Below are positions 16,873 to 25,123 of a DNA stretch of 64,000 nt, piece after piece. The stretch covers positions 62,001 through 126,000 of the forward strand of contig NZ_JACBZF010000001.1 in the NCBI RefSeq assembly GCF_013408095.1, given 5' to 3'. The translations under genes and the position numbers were made by a program. The notes under the pieces were generated by a model. It was not told the DNA's origin, ran no database searches, and was given only the letters and a program-made list of their open reading frames with translations. The first letter of the stretch is position 1. Each line of letters begins with the position of its first letter. The stretch is from Novosphingobium marinum (GTDB lineage: Bacteria; Pseudomonadota; Alphaproteobacteria; Sphingomonadales; Sphingomonadaceae).

Positions 16873-18045
16873 ATGCCCGATACCCAGTTCGAAGTCCGCC
16901 TGCCGCTTACCGAAAGGGTGACGCTTGGCAAACCGGCAGCATCCGCCGTGCTCGAAGAGGCGGAAAGGATGGATGCCCGGCGGGTTTTCATCCTCGCGTC
17001 CGCGACGCTCGAACGGGAAACGGACGAGATCGACCGTATCGCCCGAAAGCTCGGCACGCGGCATGCAGCGACGGTGCCGGGACCGGGCGCACATGCTCCC
17101 GTGTCGCGGATTGCCCGCGCGGCGCGCGCTGCCGAAGATGCGAAGGCGGACCTGATCGTCGCGATCGGTGGCGGCTCGGTGATCGACTGTGCCAAGGTTC
17201 TCCCTCTGGCGCTGGCCCATGGTGCGACCGATCCGGGAGCCATTGCCGGCCTGCGAATTGCCTTCGACGAGGGCGGCGGGATCGTCGAGCGCCCGGGCAA
17301 GGCTCCCGAAGTGCCCGTGGTCTGCGTCCCGACGACGCTATCGGGCGCGGAATTCAACAGCCTTGCCGGAGCCCTCGATGAGGAGCAGGGCAGGAAACTC
17401 GGCTTCCAGCACGAGCGCATGGCGCCGGTCGCGATCGTCCTCGATCCCGCGATCACGGTGCACACGCCCGACTGGCTATGGCTTTCGACGGGAATCCGGG
17501 CGGTGGATCATGCCGTGGAAACGCTCTGCGGCGAGCATTCGAACCCGTATCACGATGGCCTCGCAGAAAGCGGCCTGAAGCTGCTTTGTGAGTCGCTGCG
17601 GCAGACGAAGGCCGATCCGGCGAACCTCGATGCGCGGCTTCGCTCGCAGGTCGGGGCATGGCAGGCAAGCATCCCGCTCGCCGGGGGCGTGCCGATGGGC
17701 GCGAGCCACGCGATCGGGCATGCGCTTGGCAGCGTGCGGGGCGTGCCGCACGGATACACGTCATGCGTGATGGGGCCGCCGGTCCAGCGCTGGAACGGCG
17801 AGGCCGCGCGCAACCGGGAGCGGCTGAGCGCGGCTTTCGGCGAACCGGGAAAGCCGGTCCACGAACAGTTTTCCGGGCTGGTCGGCGAACTCGGCTTGCC
17901 GACGTCGCTGGGCGACGTCGGAGTTTCGCAATCCGATTTCGACAGGCTGGCGGAAATCACGCTGCACGACATCTGGGGCGGCACCAACGTCAGGCCATTG
18001 CGCGGACCGGAAGACGTTCGCCAGATACTTGCTCTGGCAACCTGA
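16873..18045 (+). CDS. iron-containing alcohol dehydrogenase / maleylacetate reductase-like
   Basis: A 390-residue group III (iron-type) alcohol dehydrogenase-fold enzyme. It has the NAD-binding GGGSVID (99-105), the PTTLSGAEF region (153-161) typical of the maleylacetate-reductase branch, and candidate metal ligands D212/H213 (VDHAVE) followed by GASHAIGHALG and PHGYTSCV. It would reduce or oxidise a carbonyl/alcohol, or reduce maleylacetate to 3-oxoadipate if a ring-cleavage route feeds it. No intradiol dioxygenase is seen in the window, so the former may be likelier. Monocistronic: divergent from TetR and followed by a clear terminator. Confidence 0.88.
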   Translation: MPDTQFEVRLPLTERVTLGKPAASAVLEEAERMDARRVFILASATLERETDEIDRIARKLGTRHAATVPGPGAHAPVSRIARAARAAEDAKADLIVAIGGGSVIDCAKVLPLALAHGATDPGAIAGLRIAFDEGGGIVERPGKAPEVPVVCVPTTLSGAEFNSLAGALDEEQGRKLGFQHERMAPVAIVLDPAITVHTPDWLWLSTGIRAVDHAVETLCGEHSNPYHDGLAESGLKLLCESLRQTKADPANLDARLRSQVGAWQASIPLAGGVPMGASHAIGHALGSVRGVPHGYTSCVMGPPVQRWNGEAARNRERLSAAFGEPGKPVHEQFSGLVGELGLPTSLGDVGVSQSDFDRLAEITLHDIWGGTNVRPLRGPEDVRQILALAT

Positions 18046-18070
18046 GGCAAAAAGGAATACGGTGCGCTTG

Positions 18071-18095
18071 AAGCAAGCAAGGCTGCTTGCTTTTT
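18071..18095 (+). terminator. Rho-independent terminator after the iron-type ADH
   Basis: The 9-bp stem AAGCAAGCA / TGCTTGCTT with loop AGGC is followed by a T-tract (five T from 18091). It starts 25 bp after the ADH stop. Confidence 0.85.
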
Positions 18096-18102
18096 GACAG
18101 CT
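18091..18102 (+). promoter_or_regulatory. possible operator motif TTTTTGACAGCT
   Basis: Resembles the TTTTnGACAnGC words upstream of other cluster units. It overlaps the tail of the ADH terminator and lies 90 bp upstream of the Rieske gene at 18193. TTGACA (18094-18099) could also serve as a -35 element, but I see no convincing -10. Confidence 0.25.
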
Positions 18103-18192
18103 GGATTGCGAGGATGGCGAGGGTCTCGCCGCGCGATAAAGCCGGGCCGAAAAGAGCCCGAATGCGCGGAACCTTGGGAGAGGTCGAAGGAA

Positions 18193-19596
18193 ATGGGCAA
18201 GATCGAACGAGAAATCCGTCCGGGAGAGGCGCGTTCGCCCGCGATGACATATCAGCACCTGCTGGAGCGCGACGGGGAGAGGCCCCCCGGCACCCTGGCC
18301 GACGAATCCTATCGCTTCCTGGGCGACGAGGACATTCCGTTCGCGCGCTACACCGACCGGGCGTTCTACGACCTCGAGATGGAGCGCATGTGGACCCGCA
18401 CCTGGCAGTGGGTCTGCCGCGAGGAGCATATCGCGGACGTCGGGGACTACTACGTTTACGACATCGGCAAGCACTCGATCGTGGTTGTCCGGACGAAGGA
18501 GGGCATCAAGGGCTATCCCAACAGCTGCCTGCACCGCGGCACCAAGCTGAAGCCCAGCCATTCCGAAGGCTGGTGCGAGCAGCTTCGCTGCCCCTTCCAC
18601 GGCTGGACCTGGACACTGGAAGGCGAGCTTGCACAGGTGCCCAGCCGCTGGGATCTGCCACACGTGGTCGACGAGGCTTTCCGCCTTCCCGAAGTCCGCA
18701 TCGCGACCTGGGGCGGATTCGTTTTCATGAACATGGATCCCAAGGCGCCCGACCTCCTCGACTATCTCGATGTCTTGCCAGATCACGCTGAACGGTCCCG
18801 GCTCGAGGATCGGGAAGTGGCGCTGCACCTCCAGAAGGAACTGGACTGCAACTGGAAGGTGGCGTCCGAAGCCTTCCTCGAGGCGTACCACGTCCGCGAG
18901 ACCCATCCGCAGCTGCTGATCGCAAACGGCGGCGAGGTAGGACAGTACGACGTCTACGGACCGCATCTCAACCGGGTGATCTCGCCGAACGGCATTACCA
19001 GTCCCGACCTGCCGAGGTCCGTTACCGAGCAGGAGAGGGCCGAAGCGATGCTATCCGGCAACTCCGGACCGGGTGAGCCGGTCCATGTTCCCGAGGGAAT
19101 GACGGCCCGGCAGGTGATGGCGGACATCTACCGCAAGGGACTTTCCGCCGAGGATGCCGCGGCGACGACCGCGGGCGAACTGCTCGATACCAATGGCTAC
19201 CTCGTGTTTCCGGCAAGCCACTTCTTCCTCGGGCTCGTCCTGCCGATCGCCTACCGGATCCGTCCGCTCGACGACCGCGTCGATCGCGCGCTGTTCGAAG
19301 TGATCGTGCTGCGCAAGGTGAAGCCGGGCGAAGCCAAGGCGCCGCCGCCCGAACCGGTCCGGCTGAAGGTAGAGGATTCCTACGCGGAGGTTCCGGGCAT
19401 GAGCCCGAGTTTCGCGCAGGTCATGGATCAGGATACCAGTATCATGGCGTGGCAGCAGGAGGGTTTCTCGGCGTCCAGGAAGGGCGAGGCGACCCTGTCC
19501 AACTATCAGGAAGTGCGCATCCGGCATGCGCACATGACGCTCGATCGGTACCTGGCGGCGCAGCCCGGCGAGCCGGTCGACTTTTCCGGCCTGTGA
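18193..19596 (+). CDS. Rieske non-heme iron oxygenase alpha subunit (type B)
   Basis: A 467-residue Rieske oxygenase. Cluster ligands are C112-L-H114 and C133-x2-H136, and the iron site is E-A-F-L-E230-A-Y-H233-x4-H238. It is of the type B group (long N-terminus, 'TWQWVCREEHI', 'CPFHGWTW'). The start at 18193 is preceded by GGGAGAGG (18176-18183); upstream in-frame ATG/GTG codons lack a ribosome site. It begins a unit of three Rieske genes (36 bp to the next), ordered B-A-B. The C-terminus (MDQDTS.MAWQQEGF) matches the other type B copies. Confidence 0.92.
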   Translation: MGKIEREIRPGEARSPAMTYQHLLERDGERPPGTLADESYRFLGDEDIPFARYTDRAFYDLEMERMWTRTWQWVCREEHIADVGDYYVYDIGKHSIVVVRTKEGIKGYPNSCLHRGTKLKPSHSEGWCEQLRCPFHGWTWTLEGELAQVPSRWDLPHVVDEAFRLPEVRIATWGGFVFMNMDPKAPDLLDYLDVLPDHAERSRLEDREVALHLQKELDCNWKVASEAFLEAYHVRETHPQLLIANGGEVGQYDVYGPHLNRVISPNGITSPDLPRSVTEQERAEAMLSGNSGPGEPVHVPEGMTARQVMADIYRKGLSAEDAAATTAGELLDTNGYLVFPASHFFLGLVLPIAYRIRPLDDRVDRALFEVIVLRKVKPGEAKAPPPEPVRLKVEDSYAEVPGMSPSFAQVMDQDTSIMAWQQEGFSASRKGEATLSNYQEVRIRHAHMTLDRYLAAQPGEPVDFSGL

Positions 19597-19632
19597 CCGG
19601 ACCCGGCAGCGGAAGACTATAGGGAGAAGGCG

Positions 19633-20961
19633 ATGAATCTCGTGACGGGCAGGCTCGATCGCGAAGGCGTCCTCGACGGTGGATCGAGCGAGGGATTGCG
19701 CGGCGACCCGATCACGGGCGGCCGCTACACGTCGAAGGCGTTCATGGAACGGGAGTGGGACCACATGTGGACCCGCGTCTGGCACCTGGGTGCGAAACTG
19801 AGCGAGCTTCCCGAGACCGGCGACTTCACGGTTCACAATTTCCGGCACGAATCCGTGCTTCTCGTCCGGCAGGCGGACGGTTCGGTGAAGGCGTTCTACA
19901 ACGTGTGCCAGCATCGCGGCAATCGCCTGGTCTATGTCGATGAAGGGTCCTTGCCGCGCTTCACCTGCGCCTACCACGGCTGGCAATATGCCCTGGACGG
20001 CGAACTTGTCGGCGTGCAGGACCCGGACGATTTTCGCGGCAATTCGCCATGCGGGAAGGCCAACCTGAAAGAGCTTCCGTGCGAAACCTGGGGCGGTTTC
20101 GCATGGTACTCGATGGACCCCGATGCCAGGCCGCTGCTCGACTATCTCGACCCGATTCCGCTCCTGCTCGCCAATCGCGGGATCGAGGACATGGTCAGGG
20201 TGATCTGGCGCAAGGTAGAGGTCGACACGAACTGGAAGTTCGCGTCGGACAACTTCAACGAAAGCTATCACCTGCCTACCGTCCATCCCCAGATGCGGCA
20301 GAACATCGACGAGGATTACCGGGCGACGGAGTTCGAGATGTTCCCGAACGGTCACAACCGGATGATCGAGCGCGGGCGGCCTTCGATGCGGGCGGACAGC
20401 CCCAACGAGGTCGAGCCGATCTGGCAGTTCATGCTCGAGGAGTGGGGCCTGAAGGCCGAGGACTTTGCCGGACGTTCGCGGGAAGGGCGGGAAGCGCTGC
20501 AGAAAGTGAAACGCGAGCGTGGTCCCGCCATCGGCCACCGGTACATCGACAAGCTGGAGGACGACGAACTCACCGACTACTTCCACCACACGGTCTTTCC
20601 CAACCTCACGATTACCGGCACGCCGGTCGCGGGACAGGTCCACTTCTTCCGGACCGAGCCGCACATCGACGATCCCAACAAGTGCACGTTCGAATACTGG
20701 GCGCTCTCGCCGCGGATCCAAGGCCTCGACAAGGTCCTGACCGTCGCCGGCGAAAAGCCCCTGGAAGAGGCCGAACTCGAGCATCTGGTCTACGGCGAGG
20801 ACGATGTCGGCGACTTCGTAGATCAGGACCTCTCGGTGGCGGTCTGGCAGCAGAAGGGCCTTCGCTCGCGCGGGTACAGCGATGCCTGGCTCAGCGAGCA
20901 GGAGGCGCGCGTGCGCCGTTTCCACGAAGTCCTCAACGATTATCTGGAGGGTCGCCGGTAA
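19633..20961 (+). CDS. Rieske non-heme iron oxygenase alpha subunit (type A)
   Basis: A 442-residue Rieske oxygenase. Ligands are C92-Q-H94 and C112-x2-H115, and the iron site is D207-N-F-N-E210-S-Y-H213-x4-H218. It is closest by eye to the truncated gene at position 1 and to 1514-2854, sharing NVCxHRGNxLV, NPCGK-like and ETWGGF blocks. The start follows GGGAGAAGG. Its TAA shares a base with the ATG of the next (type B) gene, which suggests coupled, near-stoichiometric synthesis of the A and B proteins. Confidence 0.92.
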   Translation: MNLVTGRLDREGVLDGGSSEGLRGDPITGGRYTSKAFMEREWDHMWTRVWHLGAKLSELPETGDFTVHNFRHESVLLVRQADGSVKAFYNVCQHRGNRLVYVDEGSLPRFTCAYHGWQYALDGELVGVQDPDDFRGNSPCGKANLKELPCETWGGFAWYSMDPDARPLLDYLDPIPLLLANRGIEDMVRVIWRKVEVDTNWKFASDNFNESYHLPTVHPQMRQNIDEDYRATEFEMFPNGHNRMIERGRPSMRADSPNEVEPIWQFMLEEWGLKAEDFAGRSREGREALQKVKRERGPAIGHRYIDKLEDDELTDYFHHTVFPNLTITGTPVAGQVHFFRTEPHIDDPNKCTFEYWALSPRIQGLDKVLTVAGEKPLEEAELEHLVYGEDDVGDFVDQDLSVAVWQQKGLRSRGYSDAWLSEQEARVRRFHEVLNDYLEGRR

Positions 20962-22370
20962 TGGCTACGGCGATCCACGGTCGGCGGCCTGTCGCGGACG
21001 AGGGGGAAAAGCGCGATGCCCCGGCCAGGTGTCCCGGCACGAGCTGGGAAGACTATGCCGACACCGACACTCACGAGGTTCCGCAGTTCCTTCGCGACGT
21101 GAGCGAACCCGAACTCGGCGACGAGCCGCTCGATGCAAGCCGCTACACCGATCCCGAATTTTTCGAACGCGAAAAGGCGAAGATGTGGCCGCGCGTCTGG
21201 CAATTCGCCGCGCGCGACGAGGAATTGCCCGATCCCGGCGACTTCATCGTGTACGAGAATGTCGGCCGGTCCTACCTGATCGTCCGGCAGGACGACGGTA
21301 CTGTGAAGGCGTTCTACAACGTCTGCCTTCACCGTGGCCGAAAATTGCGCACCGAAGAAGGTTCGACCGAGGACTTCGTCTGCCCGTTCCACGGGTTCGC
21401 ATGGAACAGGAACGGCTCTCTGAAGAATATTCCGTGCCAGTGGGACTTCGGGCACCTGTCAGAGGACGACCTGGCGCTTCCGCAGGTCGAGGTGGCACGG
21501 TGGCAGGGTTATATCTTCCTGCGCGAGGAAGCCGGTGGTCCGTCGATCGAGGAATACCTTGCTCCGTTGCCCGAGCATTTCGAGCACTGGCGTCACGACG
21601 AATGCGTGACCACGATCTGGGTCGGCAAGGTCGTGAATGCCAACTGGAAAGCCGCTGCCGAGGCTTTCATGGAGGCCTTCCATTCGATCCAGACGCACCC
21701 GCAGCTTCTGCCCTTCGCCGGCGACGCCAACACGAAGTACTCGCTCTGGGGCGATCACGCCAATCTTGCGCTGACTCCGTTTGCCGTCACTTCTCCGCAT
21801 CTTGCCGACAAGGGCCTCACCCAGGACTGGGTGCTGGAGCAGATGCTCCAGAACAACAGCCGGTCGGCGCAGCTGGGTCTGGAGGTGACGATACCCGAGG
21901 GCGGGACGGCGCGGGCGGCTCTCGCCGAAGTCAACCGGAAGCGGCTGGGCGTGGAGGCACAGCGCGATTTCGGCAGCGTCAGCGACTGCGAGATGGTCGA
22001 TGCCTTCACTTACAACGTCTTTCCGAATTTCGCGCCGTGGGGGGGATTCCCGCCGAACGTCATCTACAGGTGGCGGCCCTGGCCGGACCAGGACCATACG
22101 CTGATGGAAATTCGCAGGATCACGCGGCTACCCGAAGGAGCCGAGCGTCCGCGGTCGGTCCCGATGCGCTTCCTCTCTGACGACGAGAAATGGTCGGACG
22201 TCGAGGAACTGGGAGCGTTGGGTGCGATCTTCGACCAGGACTGGGACAATCTTCCGCACGTCCACGCGGGCCTGAAGGCCTCGAAGAACGGAAGGGTACA
22301 TCTCGCGCATTACCAGGAAAGCCGTATCCGGCATTTCGCGCGGACCCTCGACAAGTACCTTTCGCAGTAG
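20961..22370 (+). CDS. Rieske non-heme iron oxygenase alpha subunit (type B)
   Basis: A 469-residue Rieske oxygenase, the same length as the copy at 3416-4825. Ligands are C122-L-H124 and C141-x2-H144. The iron site is A-E-A-F-M-E238-A-F-H241-x4-H246, with Phe instead of the usual Tyr just before the first histidine. The ATG at 20961 overlaps the preceding stop by one base; longer upstream readings are shadows of that gene. It is last of the plus-strand Rieske trio and ends 8 bp from the convergent hydroxyacid dehydrogenase stop. Confidence 0.92.
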   Translation: MATAIHGRRPVADEGEKRDAPARCPGTSWEDYADTDTHEVPQFLRDVSEPELGDEPLDASRYTDPEFFEREKAKMWPRVWQFAARDEELPDPGDFIVYENVGRSYLIVRQDDGTVKAFYNVCLHRGRKLRTEEGSTEDFVCPFHGFAWNRNGSLKNIPCQWDFGHLSEDDLALPQVEVARWQGYIFLREEAGGPSIEEYLAPLPEHFEHWRHDECVTTIWVGKVVNANWKAAAEAFMEAFHSIQTHPQLLPFAGDANTKYSLWGDHANLALTPFAVTSPHLADKGLTQDWVLEQMLQNNSRSAQLGLEVTIPEGGTARAALAEVNRKRLGVEAQRDFGSVSDCEMVDAFTYNVFPNFAPWGGFPPNVIYRWRPWPDQDHTLMEIRRITRLPEGAERPRSVPMRFLSDDEKWSDVEELGALGAIFDQDWDNLPHVHAGLKASKNGRVHLAHYQESRIRHFARTLDKYLSQ

Positions 22371-22378
22371 GGCAAGCC

Positions 22379-23368
22379 TCAGAACAGATCGCGCCCGGCG
22401 ACGAGACGCAAGGCACGCCCTTCCTGCCAAGCGGCAAGGTTTTCGAGGAACACCGCGTCGGTTCGGCCTGCAAGGCCATCGCCCATGCCGGAGTTGTGCG
22501 GACTGACATCGACCTGCGGGTGCGTCCACAGGGGACTGTCGGCGGGCAGGGGCTCCGTTCCGAAGACATCCAGGATCGCGAAGTCCGGCCTCCCCGCCTC
22601 GAGCGCCTCGAGCAGGTCCTTCTCGACCACCAGCCCGCCGCGACCGAAATTGCAGAGCGTGCTGCCTTGCTTCATCCGCCCGAAGAATGCGGCATCGGCG
22701 AAGCCCTCGGTATCGTCCTTGAGCGGAAGGAGCAGGACCACGACATCGGCTGAACGCAGGGCGCCTTCCAGTTTCCCGGGCGGCAGGATTTCGTCCGCGT
22801 GGTTCTTCGGGCCGCCGGGCGATCTCCTGATCCCGGTGACGTGGCCGCCGAATGCCCTGACGCGCTGTGCAAGCTCCCCGCCGATCGCCCCATGCCCGAC
22901 GATGACCCAGCGACTGCCCTTGATTTCGGAAAAGGACCTTTGCATCCAGTTCCTTTCCCAGTTCGCATGGCGTCGGGCGGCTCCGTTCTGGAAGCGATCG
23001 AGAACGCGCCCGACGATGACCTCGGCTATCGAGGATGCCTGCGCGTCGTTGCGGGTGATCGTCGCTCCGTTGCGGGCGATCTCGGCAAATCGCGGATCGT
23101 CGAGGCCCGCCGATCCGCTCTGCAGCCAGACAAGGTTCGGCAGGGACGCACATCGATCGAGGAACTCGCCCGCATGACCGCCGAGGTACCCGTCCGTGTG
23201 AAGCAATCCGATGACGGGAGGACCCTGCGGATCGAGCAGGGCCGGTGCAGTCACGCCCGAAGGGTCGAAAAGGGCAGGCCGGAGATCTTCCCGCAACTGC
23301 GGCTTGTGTTCGGCCAGCCGCCGCCAGGTTTCCTCGAACGTGAAGAGGATCGGGCGTTCTTGGTCCAT
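22379..23368 (-). CDS. D-isomer-specific 2-hydroxyacid dehydrogenase family protein
   Basis: A 329-residue NAD(P)-dependent 2-hydroxyacid dehydrogenase/2-ketoacid reductase. The Rossmann motif G158-H-G160-x2-G163 is present, with the catalytic triad R243 (NFGRGGLV), E272 (DVFGTEP) and H291 (SPHNSG). Family roles range from glyoxylate/hydroxypyruvate reduction to hydroxyacid oxidation, and the substrate here cannot be named. It is a single minus-strand gene, divergent from a SnoaL-like gene across 155 bp that contains a GGACT-GTT-AGTCC palindrome. Confidence 0.88.
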   Translation of the reverse strand: MDQERPILFTFEETWRRLAEHKPQLREDLRPALFDPSGVTAPALLDPQGPPVIGLLHTDGYLGGHAGEFLDRCASLPNLVWLQSGSAGLDDPRFAEIARNGATITRNDAQASSIAEVIVGRVLDRFQNGAARRHANWERNWMQRSFSEIKGSRWVIVGHGAIGGELAQRVRAFGGHVTGIRRSPGGPKNHADEILPPGKLEGALRSADVVVLLLPLKDDTEGFADAAFFGRMKQGSTLCNFGRGGLVVEKDLLEALEAGRPDFAILDVFGTEPLPADSPLWTHPQVDVSPHNSGMGDGLAGRTDAVFLENLAAWQEGRALRLVAGRDLF

Positions 23369-23459
23369 TGACTTGTCCTGCCTGCGCGCACGGAAAGCCG
23401 GCGCGCGCTGCGATCAGACCTGCTTGCTGTCGCCTGTGATAGTTGCCCGCATGCTAGCA

Positions 23460-23472
23460 GGACTGTTAGTCC
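23460..23472. promoter_or_regulatory. palindrome GGACT-GTT-AGTCC
   Basis: A perfect 5-3-5 inverted repeat in the divergent region between the hydroxyacid dehydrogenase and the SnoaL-like gene, about 50 bp upstream of the latter. It is a possible regulator site; nothing else supports it. Confidence 0.25.
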
Positions 23473-23523
23473 GTTCAACGAAGCTCGACCCGGCAGAGGG
23501 CGGGCACAAACTGGAGAGCATGA

Positions 23524-23964
23524 ATGCCATTCACCGGCCCGCTGGAAGACCGCATCGCCATTCGCGAAACCATGGAAACCTACGCATACGGCGTGATGAC
23601 CATCGACGAGGACCTGTGGGCCAGCACCTGGGCGGAGGATTCCTACTGGGCGCTTCCGGAATATCCGGACCTCGGCGGTTTCGAGGGCAAGAAGGCGATC
23701 GTGGAAGCCTGGGCCGGATCGATGAAGGTCTACGGGCTCGACGGGTGCAAGAAGCCGATGGTCTACCTGGCACATCCCGGCCGGATCGAAATCGATGGCG
23801 ACAAGGCCAGGGCGACCACGTTCACCATCGAAATCTACGAGCACCCCGAGACTAAGGAAACCGTCCACACCAACGGCCACTACGAGGACGAACTGGCGAA
23901 GATCGACGGCAAGTGGGTCTTCACCCGACGCGAATACCGCATCTTCGACGAGCGGCGGGACTGA
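23524..23964 (+). CDS. SnoaL-like (NTF2-fold) protein
   Basis: A 146-residue SnoaL-like protein (IRETMETYAYGVMTIDEDLWASTWAEDSYWALPEYPDLGGFEGKKAI). It keeps the NTF2 cone with a Trp/Tyr-rich pocket and ends with the strand 'GKWVFTRREYRIFDERRD'. It is the fourth SnoaL gene of the island (the tandem gene counted once), but this one does not abut a Rieske gene. The start at 23524 follows GGAG at 23512. It converges on the EthD-like gene (4 bp between stops). Function unknown; small-molecule isomerase/dehydratase or binding protein. Confidence 0.82.
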   Translation: MPFTGPLEDRIAIRETMETYAYGVMTIDEDLWASTWAEDSYWALPEYPDLGGFEGKKAIVEAWAGSMKVYGLDGCKKPMVYLAHPGRIEIDGDKARATTFTIEIYEHPETKETVHTNGHYEDELAKIDGKWVFTRREYRIFDERRD

Positions 23965-23968
23965 TCCG

Positions 23969-24334
23969 TCAGCGCTCGGGAGCGGGCATCGGCGATGTCC
24001 GCTCATCGAGCAGGTACATGCGCATCGAGGTCCGGTCGAAAAGCTTTTCCTCGTCCTCCTCGATCATGGCCCTGGTATCCGGATCGCCCTCGATCGAGGC
24101 GAAGAAATCGTTCATCGTGGCTTCGTCGGGGAAGTCGATTTCCATGACCACGTCGGGGTCCGCTGCGTCCGCTTCCATACCGAAGGGCGTCGTGAACCTG
24201 CGCCGGTAGCCCGAAGCATAGCCTGCCAGCACCTTCTCCCCAATCAGGCGATGCGCGTTCTCGTAATAGTCGACGAATTCGTCGTGGGTCATTCCCTCGC
24301 GGCGGCGAAAGATCGACAGCAGGGTAATCGACAT
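23969..24334 (-). CDS. EthD-like dimeric alpha/beta-barrel protein
   Basis: A 121-residue ferredoxin-like-fold protein of the EthD type: an N-terminal strand 'ITLLSIFRRREGMTHDEFVDYYENAHRLI' and a second half 'PDVVMEIDFPDEATMNDFFASIEGD'. EthD proteins accompany P450 or ring-hydroxylating oxygenase systems and polyketide-type cyclases; catalytic roles are rarely known. Its ATG shares a base with the stop of the TIM-barrel gene upstream, so it is the third gene of the Rieske / TIM-barrel / EthD minus-strand unit. Confidence 0.8.
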   Translation of the reverse strand: MSITLLSIFRRREGMTHDEFVDYYENAHRLIGEKVLAGYASGYRRRFTTPFGMEADAADPDVVMEIDFPDEATMNDFFASIEGDPDTRAMIEEDEEKLFDRTSMRMYLLDERTSPMPAPER

Positions 24335-25122
24335 CAGGCGCTCTCCAGCCATTTTCGGGTAGCGTCGGCAACCGCTTTCGCGCGGGGGCCGGCCTCGGGA
24401 TATGTGTCGCGAAGGGCCTTGGACCGCAGTTCGATGGATAGCGGCACGTCCTCGGGAAGCGCCCTCAGAAGCGCATTGAGATCGACGGCTCCGTCGCCGC
24501 ATTGCTGGCGCAGGTCCACTGCGTCCTCGATAATCGCGTCGAAGTCGCCCGGATCGGGCCGCTTTGCCAGCGCATCGCAGAACTGCGCGTAGGGAAGCAG
24601 ATTCCGGTCGAGCGCCGCGATATCGGCTATCGGCGTTTGCGACCGATCGACATGGATGGGATCGATCAGGATCGCCGCGGCCGGATGATCGGCGCGGGAG
24701 ATCACTTCCTTCGCCATCGCGAGGTTCTTGACCTCGGTGAAGATGCCGAACTCGAGTGCGACGCGCAGCCCGTTCGCGCCGCCATGGCGGCACAGTTCGG
24801 CAAACCAGTCGGCAGTCCGCCCCAGATCGGGTTCGGACGAGACGCACAGCGCGTTCGCCGCGCCAAGCTCCGCGCCGATATCGAGGACGCGCTTGTGATC
24901 GTCGATCGAACTGCCGGGCTGCAGCCACAGGACTTCGACGTCGATCACCGGGAGGCCGGTTTCGCGCAACGCCGATCTGGTCGCGCGAGTCGTCTCGGCC
25001 GTCCAGTCCGCCGGTTCCACCCACAGACCGACAAGGTCGAACCCGCCGAACCGCGCGGCCTCGACCGTTTCGACAGGACCGAATTCGGGCACCACGCCCG
25101 AGGCAAGCCCGATCGGGTTCAC
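24334..25122 (-). CDS. sugar-phosphate-isomerase/epimerase-like TIM-barrel protein
   Basis: A 262-residue AP-endonuclease-2-fold (xylose-isomerase-like) protein. Visible landmarks are 'IDVEVLWLQPG', 'ALCVSSEPDLGRTADWFAELCRHGG', 'LRVALEFGIFTEV', 'ILIDPIHVDRSQ' and 'DVPLSIELRS', where Glu/Asp/His residues would bind a divalent metal. The start is GTG at 25122, just past the TAA of the Rieske gene. Homologues act on sugars, inositols or hydroxylated catabolic intermediates. The role here is unknown but probably an isomerisation in the same pathway as the co-transcribed Rieske enzyme. Confidence 0.78.
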   Translation of the reverse strand: MNPIGLASGVVPEFGPVETVEAARFGGFDLVGLWVEPADWTAETTRATRSALRETGLPVIDVEVLWLQPGSSIDDHKRVLDIGAELGAANALCVSSEPDLGRTADWFAELCRHGGANGLRVALEFGIFTEVKNLAMAKEVISRADHPAAAILIDPIHVDRSQTPIADIAALDRNLLPYAQFCDALAKRPDPGDFDAIIEDAVDLRQQCGDGAVDLNALLRALPEDVPLSIELRSKALRDTYPEAGPRAKAVADATRKWLESA

Positions 25123-25123
25123 C

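Noticed and set aside
20049..22370. Extended Rieske frame of 773 codons suggesting a fusion
   Set aside because: The N-terminal part is a frame-shifted shadow of the type A gene at 19633; the type B protein starts at 20961.
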